A DNA stretch of 18,621 nucleotides, taken from Planctomycetaceae bacterium. GTDB taxonomy: Bacteria; Planctomycetota; Planctomycetia; Pirellulales; Thermoguttaceae. Shown here in pieces: positions 1-6,489 of the stretch (the first letter of the stretch is position 1; each line of letters begins with the position of its first letter). The position numbers were made by a program, and so were the translations under genes. Below the pieces are notes generated by a model, which did no database searches, was not told the DNA's origin, and worked only from the letters and a program-made list of their open reading frames with translations. Where the stretch lies: assembly GCA_015062085.1 (NCBI GenBank), contig SUVI01000071.1, forward strand, positions 1-18,621, written 5' to 3'.

Positions 1-154
1 TTTCTATTCTGAATGTTTCTAATATCGATCAGCCCATGATGTCAAGAACGGACGAGTGAATATTTTTTGAGAATTTCGTGTTTCCCTGTGTATTTCTGCG
101 GACCGTCTGTGATTTCAGTGGTGGAGTAGTTTTTGGGCTAAAGGTTCCACGCGC

Positions 155-177
155 GACGGCACTCTGCGAGAGCCGTC
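155..177. other. Hairpin in the diverged repeat copy
   Basis: The arms are GACGGC (155-160) and GCCGTC (172-177), then an A.A mismatch (161/171), then CTC/GAG around a TGC loop. The architecture is the same as in the hairpins at 346-368 and 537-559, but four base pairs differ and all four remain paired. The flanking bases (CCACGCGC before, TTGCTGCCCGTCATGTCATG after) are unchanged. Confidence 0.8.
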
Positions 178-206
178 TTGCTGCCCGTCATGTCATGAAC
201 GCTCGT

Positions 207-240
207 GAGGGAGGAACATTTTGAAAATCGTTCCTCCCTC
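207..240. repeat. Inverted repeat with 11-bp arms, repeated at 398-431 and 589-622
   Basis: The arms are GAGGGAGGAAC (207-217) and GTTCCTCCCTC (230-240). The 12-base centre is itself nearly palindromic (ATTTT-G-AAAAT). A second CTCCCTC at 244-250 could pair with the same left arm, so two foldings compete. No T-run follows directly on either strand, so it is not a standard intrinsic terminator. Confidence 0.85.
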
Positions 241-345
241 AGACTCCCTCTTCAAAAACTTTTTGATGTTTCTGTTTCAGTGTGTTTCTGCGGATCTTCT
301 GTGTTCTCGGCAGCTGAAATTTTCGGCGCAAGCGGTCCCACGCGC

Positions 346-368
346 GATTTCACCCTTCGGGAGAAATC
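346..368. other. Hairpin in the repeat unit, repeated at 537-559
   Basis: The arms are GATTTC (346-351) and GAAATC (363-368), an A.A mismatch (352/362), then CCC/GGG around TTC. An exact copy lies at 537-559. Compared with 155-177, three outer pairs changed from C-G or G-C to T-A, and one inner pair from T-A to C-G. Confidence 0.8.
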
Positions 369-641
369 TTGCTGCCCGTCATGTCATGAACGCTCGTGAG
401 GGAGGAACATTTTGAAAATCGTTCCTCCCTCAGACTCCCTCTTCAAAAACTTTTTGATGTTTCTGTTTCAGTGTGTTTCTGCGGATCTTCTGTGTTCTCG
501 GCAGCTGAAATTTTCGGCGCAAGCGGTCCCACGCGCGATTTCACCCTTCGGGAGAAATCTGGCTGCCCGTCATGTCATGAACGCTCGTGAGGGAGGAACA
601 TTTTGAAAATCGTTCCTCCCTCAGACTCCCTCTTCAAAAAC

Positions 642-668
642 TTTTTGATGTTTTGATGTTTTGATGTT
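642..668. repeat. Short TTTTGATG tandem repeat
   Basis: An 8-nt unit is repeated about three times where the third 191-bp unit breaks off. It directly abuts the stop codon of the minus-strand gene that ends at 669. Confidence 0.75.
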
Positions 669-2255
669 TTATTTGGAGGGCGGCGCAACGACTTTCACGA
701 CGACTGCGGTATCCGGGAATTTCCCGGAATAGTACGCCAGGGCATGATCGTTTCCAAGAACGACGGCATTCACGTTTCCGGAGTCAAACGTAACGGTACT
801 TCCTTCCGCGACGGCTTCCGGAGCCGGCCAGTTGAGCGGGGAGGTAAAGACGGCCTCCGGTTTTACGCTGCGTCGGAGGAGGATCCCGCGTCCGCGATGG
901 TAGTAGTAGTTACTCAGCAGACCGGTTTTCGGGTCGAGGATCAGACTTGGCGTGGAGCATCGGACCTCGCCGATATTCGTACGGCTTCGAGTCCATGTCT
1001 TGCCGGAGTCTGTTGACGTGAGCTGGAACTGTGCTTGATTTGTCGAATTTTCACCGAATTCGGTCCTCCCGATCGCGAGGATCTTTCCATCCCCAAGGAA
1101 CACCGCCGACAGTTCGGTCGGCCAATCAGCTTTCGTGAGGCCTCTTTCAACGACATTCTGCGTCCAGGTCGCGCCGTTGTCCGTACTGACGAGCGTCCCC
1201 CACGAATTGTCGTTTGCGTCGTCACTGTACTTCCCGGCAAACCAAAGAGCCATGAGTCCCGTGCCGGGGACGGAGAAGACGTCGGTGATCTGGATCGGCA
1301 TGGGATCGAGTTCCGGACGAACGAGGTGCGTAAAATGGACACCGTCAGTCGAGCGGTAAAGATCGTGGCTAAATCCCTGGGGCCCCACGTTTCGGACCCA
1401 GAGGAGCATGGCGCCGTTTTCGTCAAGTCCTTTTCCGATGGTGACTTCACCGACTTCCGGAGCGTTCACGACGAGCCTTTCGGGGGTCCAGGTCTTTCCG
1501 CCGTCAGTGGAGGTCCGTGCGTAAACGCCGCGTTTTCCTTCACCGATGGAATGGGCGGTCCCACGGCTGTAGACGCAGACGAGTTTGCTGCCGAGCGACT
1601 GCATGACGGGCCACGAATTGTATCCGGGAGCGTCCTGAACGGTGTGAGCGGGAGATATCGGCGGAAGCGGAGTCACGCGGACAGCTGCGAGTCCGACGGG
1701 CCGAGTGAACGTGTCGGCCGGGTCACTGGGTTCGCGCTGGATCCGAATCGTCAGCGGGAGGGAAGGATCCACGGGATAGCGGGTCTCCAGCTGGATCGTA
1801 CGCGTGCGGAACGGTTCCGGAGGAAGCGGAGTTCGGACAGGAGTTCCGCAAACGTACCCGGATGTGAACGGTCCATCGCTCGCCATTTGGGAAAGATGGA
1901 CCCGGTAGACGTCCTCCAGAGGCGCGGTATTTTCCTGCTCCGTTTCGCCGCGTTCATTCGTCGTCACGAGGATCTCGATCTTGACGGCTGCGCAGTTTTT
2001 GGGAAGGTTCGGGATGATCCCTGCGACGGACTGTCCGGGAGTTTTTCCGGAGAGCGACCAGATCGGAATGTGCGTCGAGCCGTTCGACATGAGCTGGATG
2101 GAGGGATCGCCAGTCGCGCGAGTGAGATCGTTCACCGTCATGCAGATCGGCTCCATTTCTTCACACAGGCATTCAAGAGGAAGTCCCGTTCCAAAGACGA
2201 TGCCGGAGAGGATACCAAAGAACAGGGAGACGGTGTGGGTACATTTTCTGAACAT
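669..2255 (-). CDS. Secreted Asp-box (BNR) protein, sialidase-like beta-propeller
   Basis: The protein has 528 residues. The start at 2255 was chosen because AAAGGAG lies 7 bases upstream, a hydrophobic signal peptide (residues about 8-27) follows, and a promoter lies between this ATG and the more distal in-frame ATG at 2402. Asp-box motifs (S-x-D-x-G-x-T-W) occur near residues 249-256 (STDGGKTW), 357-364 (STDNGATW) and 414-421 (STDSGKTW), with a degenerate one near 302 (STDGVHFT). These are blade turns of sialidase-type propellers. About 200 residues before the first box probably form a separate beta-rich domain. I could not identify the sialidase FRIP motif or a certain catalytic Arg triad, so the substrate is unknown; true sialidase, another glycosidase or a non-catalytic binding protein are all possible. 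It is probably exported and may act on host or environmental glycans. It has its own promoter (2335-2363). Confidence 0.85.
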   Translation of the reverse strand: MFRKCTHTVSLFFGILSGIVFGTGLPLECLCEEMEPICMTVNDLTRATGDPSIQLMSNGSTHIPIWSLSGKTPGQSVAGIIPNLPKNCAAVKIEILVTTNERGETEQENTAPLEDVYRVHLSQMASDGPFTSGYVCGTPVRTPLPPEPFRTRTIQLETRYPVDPSLPLTIRIQREPSDPADTFTRPVGLAAVRVTPLPPISPAHTVQDAPGYNSWPVMQSLGSKLVCVYSRGTAHSIGEGKRGVYARTSTDGGKTWTPERLVVNAPEVGEVTIGKGLDENGAMLLWVRNVGPQGFSHDLYRSTDGVHFTHLVRPELDPMPIQITDVFSVPGTGLMALWFAGKYSDDANDNSWGTLVSTDNGATWTQNVVERGLTKADWPTELSAVFLGDGKILAIGRTEFGENSTNQAQFQLTSTDSGKTWTRSRTNIGEVRCSTPSLILDPKTGLLSNYYYHRGRGILLRRSVKPEAVFTSPLNWPAPEAVAEGSTVTFDSGNVNAVVLGNDHALAYYSGKFPDTAVVVKVVAPPSK

Positions 2256-2291
2256 GAAGTACTCCTTTAAAATTTCAGGCGGATGGAAACT

Positions 2292-2326
2292 GGAAACGGT
2301 CCCAGAGGAAAATTTCAGCCGTTTCC
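2292..2326 (-). promoter_or_regulatory. Hairpin at the 5' end of the Asp-box gene leader
   Basis: GGAAACGG (2292-2299) pairs perfectly with CCGTTTCC (2319-2326). The predicted transcription start (about 2328, from the -10 box) puts this stem at the very 5' end of the mRNA, as in 5' stabilising stem-loops. The leader also repeats CTGAAATTTT twice on the coding strand. The role is inferred. Confidence 0.45.
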
Positions 2327-2334
2327 TGATTTTG

Positions 2335-2363
2335 ATTTTACCATATCCCGAATTTTTTGTAAA
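2335..2363 (-). promoter_or_regulatory. Sigma70-like promoter for the Asp-box gene
   Basis: On the minus strand, TTTACA (2363-2358), 17 bases, then TAAAAT (2340-2335). A C-rich stretch (CCTCCC) lies directly upstream of the -35 box. The 9-mer GCGAGACGG lies 15 bases upstream of the box (plus-strand 2379-2387) and also occurs 12 bases upstream of the promoter at 8081. Confidence 0.7.
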
Positions 2364-2462
2364 GGGAGGCACCCCCCTCCGTCTCGCAAATTTACGGCTC
2401 ATCCAGCATCTGCGTACCTGTTGCCGGATGGACCAATTGAAATTTTGGAGTTTCCAGGAAGA

Positions 2463-3026
2463 CTATTTTTCCGCTTTTTCTTCCAGAACGATCTGTTTCA
2501 CGGTCTCGAACGCGATCTCTTTGTGGCGTTTGAGTCCCTTGGAATCCCGAATGCCGTTCTGTGAAATGAAGTACGTTCGGACATTTCTACTTCGCATGAA
2601 TGCAAAGCGGATCTCGCCGTACTTCTGGAGTTTCTCCGTCGTGAAAGTCGATTCCGTCGAATCGATGAGCTGCGCCAGCTCACAGGCAGCTCCCTGAGAA
2701 ACGGAGAATTCCTTCTTTTCGGATGCCCCCGTCGCCGGATCCGTCACCTGGATCCACCCTTCGGCACCGATCGGCTGCATTTCGATCAGCGGCTGGTTCG
2801 CGATGCGGAAAGAAAAGAAGATGAACAGCGTGAAGCAGGTGATGAACGTGAATGCATGAAGGACCGTCGCCCGGCGATGGTAACGGCGTCTGCGTCCCTG
2901 CGGATCCGCGGCAACTTGAGAGTTCCCGTTCTGCGAAACGTTTCGGCTGCCGTTCTGTCCGGCATTTCTGCGTACGTTGGCACGTGCGTTGGCGGCTTTT
3001 TTACTGCTGGAGTTCTTTTTGCTCAT
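2463..3026 (-). CDS. Single-pass membrane protein of unknown function
   Basis: The protein has 187 residues. The start at 3026 is preceded by an AAAGGAAA ribosome-binding site; the longer frame to 3203 would run into the neighbouring hydrolase gene. Residues 1-50 are low-complexity and rich in Asn, Ser, Lys and Arg, ending in a basic RRRR cluster. One hydrophobic helix follows (about 54-75). The remaining 110 residues are soluble, with no motif I recognise. Basic residues before the helix suggest an N-in, C-out topology. It lies 61 bp downstream of the alpha/beta hydrolase gene in the same direction, so the two are probably co-transcribed. The Asn-rich N-terminus could be disordered. I cannot assign a function. 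Confidence 0.8.
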   Translation of the reverse strand: MSKKNSSSKKAANARANVRRNAGQNGSRNVSQNGNSQVAADPQGRRRRYHRRATVLHAFTFITCFTLFIFFSFRIANQPLIEMQPIGAEGWIQVTDPATGASEKKEFSVSQGAACELAQLIDSTESTFTTEKLQKYGEIRFAFMRSRNVRTYFISQNGIRDSKGLKRHKEIAFETVKQIVLEEKAEK

Positions 3027-3087
3027 GAAAGTTTCCTTTTTTACGAAAAATGGGGACGCTGCGAAATGTCGGAGCGGAGCCCCTAGA

Positions 3088-3870
3088 TCAGTTTCGGAGA
3101 AATGCGCGGATCGCCCGATCGACGGCTTCGGGCTGCTCCATCGGAGCGAGATGCGCGGCATTCGGAATGACGGCGAGTTCGGCCTCCGGCATGGTACGGG
3201 CAAGCTCCTCCATCGCGGAGGGTGGTGAGAGCACGTCCAGTTCCCCCGTCAGGATGAGGACCGGGATCTCGAATTTCGTCACGAGCTGCGTGAAGTCCCG
3301 GCGCTGCGCCATTCCGCGGGCTGCGGCTGCGACGCCTTGGGGTGAGTTTTCAGAAACCATGCGGTGATAGACCGAATAGACGCCGTTCGGATCCTCGGCG
3401 GCACGGAGCGTCGCGTCGGTCATGAGATTTTTCTTCATTCCCTCGGTCAAGAAGGCGCAGGAGGCCTCTTTTTCGATCCTTTCGGCCGTCAAAAGACGGT
3501 TGGCTGCAGCTTCCTGCGTGTCGCAGCGGACGTTGGAATCGCAGAGTATGAAGCGTTCCAGACGCGCTGCGTGCCGGCTCCAGAATTCCAGTCCGACGTA
3601 CCCTCCCATGGAAAGTCCGCAGTACGTGCATTTCTCGATGCCGAGCGAATCGAGCAGCTCCGCAAGATCGTCTGCCATGTCCGCCATCGTCGTAAGCGTT
3701 GCACCGGACGGAGCACTTTTCCCCATTCCGCGAAGATCGGGAGCTAGGACGGTGAACTCATCGGAAAGTCCCGCAAGCTGCGCCTCCCACATCCGGCGGT
3801 CAAAAGGGAAACCGTGTCCCAGCAGAAGGACCGTCGGACTGGTACCGCGTTTTTCGTAATTCAATTTCAT
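3088..3870 (-). CDS. Alpha/beta hydrolase, Ser-type (PcaD/RsbQ-like)
   Basis: This is a 260-residue, full-length single-domain hydrolase with no signal peptide, so it is cytoplasmic. The oxyanion-hole motif HGFPFD is at residue 19. The nucleophile elbow G-L-S-M-G-G puts the catalytic Ser at 87. The acid is probably Asp212 (GELDVLSP) and the base His240 (NAAHLAP). The layout resembles 3-oxoadipate enol-lactonases, small esterases and the stress regulator RsbQ. The substrate cannot be told from sequence. The start has a weak AGGA ribosome-binding site. It is divergent from an anti-sigma kinase/STAS gene pair, which makes a signalling role worth considering; that is inference only. Confidence 0.9.
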   Translation of the reverse strand: MKLNYEKRGTSPTVLLLGHGFPFDRRMWEAQLAGLSDEFTVLAPDLRGMGKSAPSGATLTTMADMADDLAELLDSLGIEKCTYCGLSMGGYVGLEFWSRHAARLERFILCDSNVRCDTQEAAANRLLTAERIEKEASCAFLTEGMKKNLMTDATLRAAEDPNGVYSVYHRMVSENSPQGVAAAARGMAQRRDFTQLVTKFEIPVLILTGELDVLSPPSAMEELARTMPEAELAVIPNAAHLAPMEQPEAVDRAIRAFLRN

Positions 3871-4322
3871 GCGTCTGTTCCTGTGTGCGTGCGTCAGGAG
3901 CCGGCATTCGGACGTCCTAACAGGTGGAAGGTCTTCTCAAACTTTTTCAGAAGCCCGTTTTCTTCCGTTCCATCTTCCGGTCTCGGTTCTTTTTCCGGAA
4001 ACGGCATCAATATTCCCCAAAGAAGAAAACGAAACAAAATCCTTTCCCATTATACCAAATTTTGCCGTTTTGTATACCGGGCAGAAAAAGAAAATTTCAG
4101 AAAATTGCAAGATCCGGCTTCCCAATGCTGCTTAAAACGGAAAAAATGGGGAAAATTCAAGACAAAAGGAATTTTGACCGAAAAAGAAAATGGATTTCTG
4201 TCGATTCCGGAGAAATTCTGGAACATTTCCCTCTTTTTCGGGAAAAAAGTTCAGAAGATCCCCGGATCCGGCACGTTTCAGAGATTCCATGATCGGTAAA
4301 TTGGAAAGAAACGGTAATTTGT
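3871..4322. other. Divergent intergenic region, A/T-rich
   Basis: This 452-bp gap separates divergent transcription units. It is rich in A and T runs, including the repeated string GAAAAAGAAAAT. A promoter candidate for the minus-strand operon is listed separately. I see no clear promoter for the plus-strand kinase gene and no gene, RNA or hairpin that I can support. Confidence 0.6.
4049..4078 (-). promoter_or_regulatory. Extended -10 promoter candidate for the minus-strand operon
   Basis: On the minus strand, TGGTATAAT (4057-4049) matches an extended -10 element (TGnTATAAT). The -35 region (near 4072-4078) is poor, as is common for extended -10 promoters. GGTATA occurs again 22 bases upstream. 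The predicted leader is about 170 nt. Confidence 0.5.
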
Positions 4323-4868
4323 ATGAGCATGGTTGGCGAGTTTATTTGGAAAAAAGATTTTTGTATTCCCAGCAAAACAGAGGCAGGACACGCGATCCTT
4401 GACGGCGTAGTGCTTCAGCTTCAGGATTTTGAGTGGTCGCAGAAAGACATTTTCGCGATCCAGCTTGCTTTCGAGGAAGCGCTGGTGAACGCCATCCGCC
4501 ACGGCAATCAGTCGAATAATCGTCTGGGAGTGCAGGTCTATCTCGAAATTACGCCGGACCATTTTCTTGCCCGGATCTTGGATGAAGGACCTGGATTTGA
4601 TCCTGACGCCCTTCCAGACCCGACGCTTGAGGATTTTCTGGAACGTCCGTGCGGCCGCGGAGTCAAACTCATGCGCTCGTTTATGTCGTCGGTCGAATTC
4701 AATGCGCTTGGGAATGCAGTCACACTCGAAAAGTTCCGTACCGATCCGCTTCCTGAGCGTTTTCGGAAGGAAGAGGTCTCGGAAACTGCCGCCGTCCCGG
4801 AAACAGGATCCGTTCCGCAGATGCAGATCACTGCAGATGAAGACTTCGACGACGTTTCGGCTCTTTGA
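4323..4868 (+). CDS. RsbW/SpoIIAB-like anti-sigma factor, HATPase_c_2 kinase
   Basis: The protein has 181 residues. All three GHKL ATP-binding boxes are present: the N box EEALVNAIRHGN (51-62, Asn at 56), the G1 box DEGPGFDP (87-94) and the G2 box GRGVKLM (111-117). The compact form without a histidine-phosphotransfer domain is typical of Ser/Thr anti-sigma kinases, which bind a sigma factor and phosphorylate a STAS partner. A probable STAS partner gene lies 146 bp downstream. The last 40 residues form a low-complexity acidic tail that the family core does not need. The start is ambiguous: ATG at 4323 and ATG at 4329 are in frame and neither has a strong ribosome-binding site. No sigma factor is in the window, so the regulon is unknown. 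Confidence 0.9.
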   Translation: MSMVGEFIWKKDFCIPSKTEAGHAILDGVVLQLQDFEWSQKDIFAIQLAFEEALVNAIRHGNQSNNRLGVQVYLEITPDHFLARILDEGPGFDPDALPDPTLEDFLERPCGRGVKLMRSFMSSVEFNALGNAVTLEKFRTDPLPERFRKEEVSETAAVPETGSVPQMQITADEDFDDVSAL

Positions 4869-5014
4869 TCCGGAACTTTGCCGCGTACCATATTTCCCAG
4901 CCGGCTGAAACGCTCAGTTTCGTTCGGCGGCATTCAGAAATTTCAGAATCAGAACACTAACGAACCGGCAAAGCCGTCCGCTTTTGCCCAATCAGACTTT
5001 AAGGAGTTTATTTC

Positions 5015-5368
5015 ATGTCGGACCTTCGGCACATTTCCATCAATGTCGTCAATGATATTTGCGTCGTTCATCTCCTCGACAACCGGATCGTGGACGATAT
5101 GAACATTTACGAGCTGGGTACGGAACTTTTCGCTCTGGTGGAACAGAACGGCTACGAGAAGATCCTCCTCAATTTCTCGAACGTCGGTTTCCTTTCCAGT
5201 GCCGCGCTGGGCAAGCTGATCATGCTCTACAAAAAAGTTGCCGTCCGCAGCGGTGTGCTGAAACTCTGCAACATCACCCCGGACATCCGCGAACTGTTCA
5301 CGATGATGAATCTGGACCGCATTTTCACCATCTGCTCCAATGAAGCAGACGCACTGGCTACGTTTTAA
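5015..5368 (+). CDS. STAS-domain anti-sigma factor antagonist
   Basis: This 117-residue protein is a complete STAS domain with nothing added. A strong AAGGAG lies upstream of the ATG. The core NVGFLSSAALGKLI (56-69) matches the phosphorylation loop of SpoIIAA/RsbV proteins; aligned to SpoIIAA (MDSSGLG), Ser62 is the expected phosphoacceptor and Ser61 takes the place of the usual Asp. From memory, short STAS proteins of this FLSSAALGKL type are common in Planctomycetes. In partner switching, the unphosphorylated form displaces the sigma factor from the kinase. The likely partner is the kinase at 4323-4868. The phosphatase that would reset the switch is not in this window. Confidence 0.92.
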   Translation: MSDLRHISINVVNDICVVHLLDNRIVDDMNIYELGTELFALVEQNGYEKILLNFSNVGFLSSAALGKLIMLYKKVAVRSGVLKLCNITPDIRELFTMMNLDRIFTICSNEADALATF

Positions 5369-5404
5369 GGTTTGACCGTTTTGGTTTCGGAAATCCAAAA
5401 AATC

Positions 5405-6289
5405 ATGAAAGACTGGCGTTCCCTTTATCCGTTTGAGTCCCATTTTCTCGATTTTGGTACGGACCAGCGTCTGCACTATTTGGATGAAGGTCCGCGAAAT
5501 GCGCCGGTCATTCTCATGGTCCATGGAAATCCGACTTGGTCTTTTTACTGGCGAAATCTGGTCCTCGCGTTCCGGGAAAAGTACCGCATCATCGTTCCTG
5601 ACCATCAGGGATGCGGACTCTCGTCCCGGCCGGGAAATGGAAAGTACGCCTTTACGCTCGATCAGCGGATCCGCGATCTGACGGCACTGCTCGAAGCTCT
5701 GGATCTGCGGGACATCACGCTCTTGGCGCACGACTGGGGCGGAGCCATTGGAATGGGAACGGCAGTCCGGGATCCGGAACGTTTTACACGATTCGCGCTC
5801 TGCAATACCGGGGCGTTTCGGTTTGCGCGCATCCCGTTCCGCATCGCGCTGTGCAGGACACCGGGTCTGGGACGCCTAGCGATCCAGGGATTCAATCTTT
5901 TCGCAGGCGCAGCGGTCTGGATGGCCGTCGAGAAACCGCTTGCTCCGGAAGTGAAAGCAGGACTTTTGGCTCCGTATGCGTCTTGGAACCAACGGCGCGC
6001 CACATGCGAGTTCGTCCATGACATTCCCATGAGTCCGCGGGACAGAAGCTGGAAAACGCTCTGCGAAGTAGAAAACGGCCTGACGCAGTTCCGGGACTAT
6101 CCGGTCTGCCTGATGTGGGGAATGAAGGACTGGTGTTTTACTCCGGCGTTCATGGAGCGTTTTCAGAAATTTTTCCCAAACGCGCAGACGCACCCCTTCC
6201 ACGATGCCGGACACTACCTCATCGAAGAAAAATGGGAAGAAATGGTCCCGATCCTCTCGAAGTTTCTGGAAGAGGAACGGACAGAGTAA
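5405..6289 (+). CDS. Alpha/beta hydrolase, haloalkane dehalogenase/OleB type
   Basis: The protein has 294 residues from the ATG at 5405; an in-frame TTG at 5372 would add 11 residues but lies too close to its AAGG. Motifs are HGNPTWSFYWRN (near 41-52, oxyanion hole), HDWGG (near 111-115, where Asp replaces Ser as the nucleophile), GMKDW (probable acid) and HDAGHYL (catalytic His). An Asp nucleophile with HGNPTW is typical of haloalkane dehalogenases, epoxide hydrolases and the beta-lactone decarboxylase OleB. The LYPFESHFLDF start resembles OleB-like proteins of Planctomycetes as I recall them, but oleA, oleC and oleD are not here, so the substrate is open. No signal peptide. It follows the STAS gene by 36 bp and may be in the same transcript. 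Confidence 0.85.
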   Translation: MKDWRSLYPFESHFLDFGTDQRLHYLDEGPRNAPVILMVHGNPTWSFYWRNLVLAFREKYRIIVPDHQGCGLSSRPGNGKYAFTLDQRIRDLTALLEALDLRDITLLAHDWGGAIGMGTAVRDPERFTRFALCNTGAFRFARIPFRIALCRTPGLGRLAIQGFNLFAGAAVWMAVEKPLAPEVKAGLLAPYASWNQRRATCEFVHDIPMSPRDRSWKTLCEVENGLTQFRDYPVCLMWGMKDWCFTPAFMERFQKFFPNAQTHPFHDAGHYLIEEKWEEMVPILSKFLEEERTE

Positions 6290-6334
6290 ACTGGCTTTTT
6301 CTCTTTGCTGGGGAAATTTGCGAAAAAATGCTCA

Positions 6335-6370
6335 GGCCGTACGTTCTCTCTCCGTACGGCCGAAGTTTTT
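6335..6370 (+). terminator. Terminator-like hairpin after the alpha/beta hydrolase
   Basis: GGCCGTACG (6335-6343) pairs perfectly with CGTACGGCC (6353-6361) around a TTCTCTCTC loop. GAAG and a run of five T follow. The T-run is the first of a tandem series, since the next array repeats it every 14 bases. The 4-base offset before the T-run makes this a less than ideal terminator. Confidence 0.55.
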
Positions 6371-6489
6371 ACCACGAAGTTTTTACCACGAAGTTTTTAC
6401 CACGAAGTTTTTACCACGAAGTTTTTACCACGAAGTTTTTACCACGAAGTTTTTACCACGAAGTTTTTACCACGAAGTTTTTACCACTG
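6366..6489. repeat. 14-bp tandem array (TTTTTACCACGAAG)
   Basis: There are eight perfect units (6366-6477) and a partial ninth that runs into TTTTTACCACTGAGAG. The unit contains ACCACGAAG. Fourteen is not a multiple of three, so all frames read the same 14-residue peptide pattern; I take this as non-coding. Confidence 0.95.

Larger units (their letters stand above)
60..651. repeat. 191-bp tandem repeat array (about 3.3 copies)
   Basis: Two units (about 180-370 and 371-561) are identical except for one base, near 367-370 versus 558-561 (tcttg versus tctgg). A third unit starts at 562 and breaks off near 651. A diverged fourth copy lies to the left, from about 60; it aligns almost without gaps (its TTTCTGCGGA at 93, the next at 285) and becomes nearly identical after 178. 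Each unit carries three dyads: a 23-nt hairpin, a 34-nt inverted repeat with 11-bp arms, and a 15-nt AT dyad (TCAAAAA/TTTTTGA around one base). Part of the unit resembles the repeat at 6480-6735. No convincing gene lies in 1-668; the 64-residue frames here repeat only because the DNA does. The role is unknown: REP/BIME-like element, non-coding RNA or passive satellite are all possible. Confidence 0.93.

Noticed and set aside
17..45. Minus-strand promoter for a gene beyond the left edge
   Set aside because: TTGACA is present at 45-40, but no good -10 box lies 16-18 bases further on (only TATTAG at 15).
205..606. Tandem 64-residue reading frames with a CPSC motif, overlapping by GTGA
   Set aside because: They repeat only because the DNA has a 191-bp period; two different frames are open at once, there is no ribosome-binding site, and the single base difference changes the protein.
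1035..2270. 411-residue plus-strand open frame
   Set aside because: It is antisense to the Asp-box gene, very rich in Arg and Gly, as expected for a shadow frame.
2256..2402. 49-residue N-terminal extension of the Asp-box protein
   Set aside because: It would place the promoter inside the coding region and hide a good signal peptide; the downstream ATG has AAAGGAG.
4898..4907. CAGCCGGCTG palindrome between the kinase and STAS genes as operator or terminator
   Set aside because: It is short, has no T-run, and no second site; a chance palindrome is likely.
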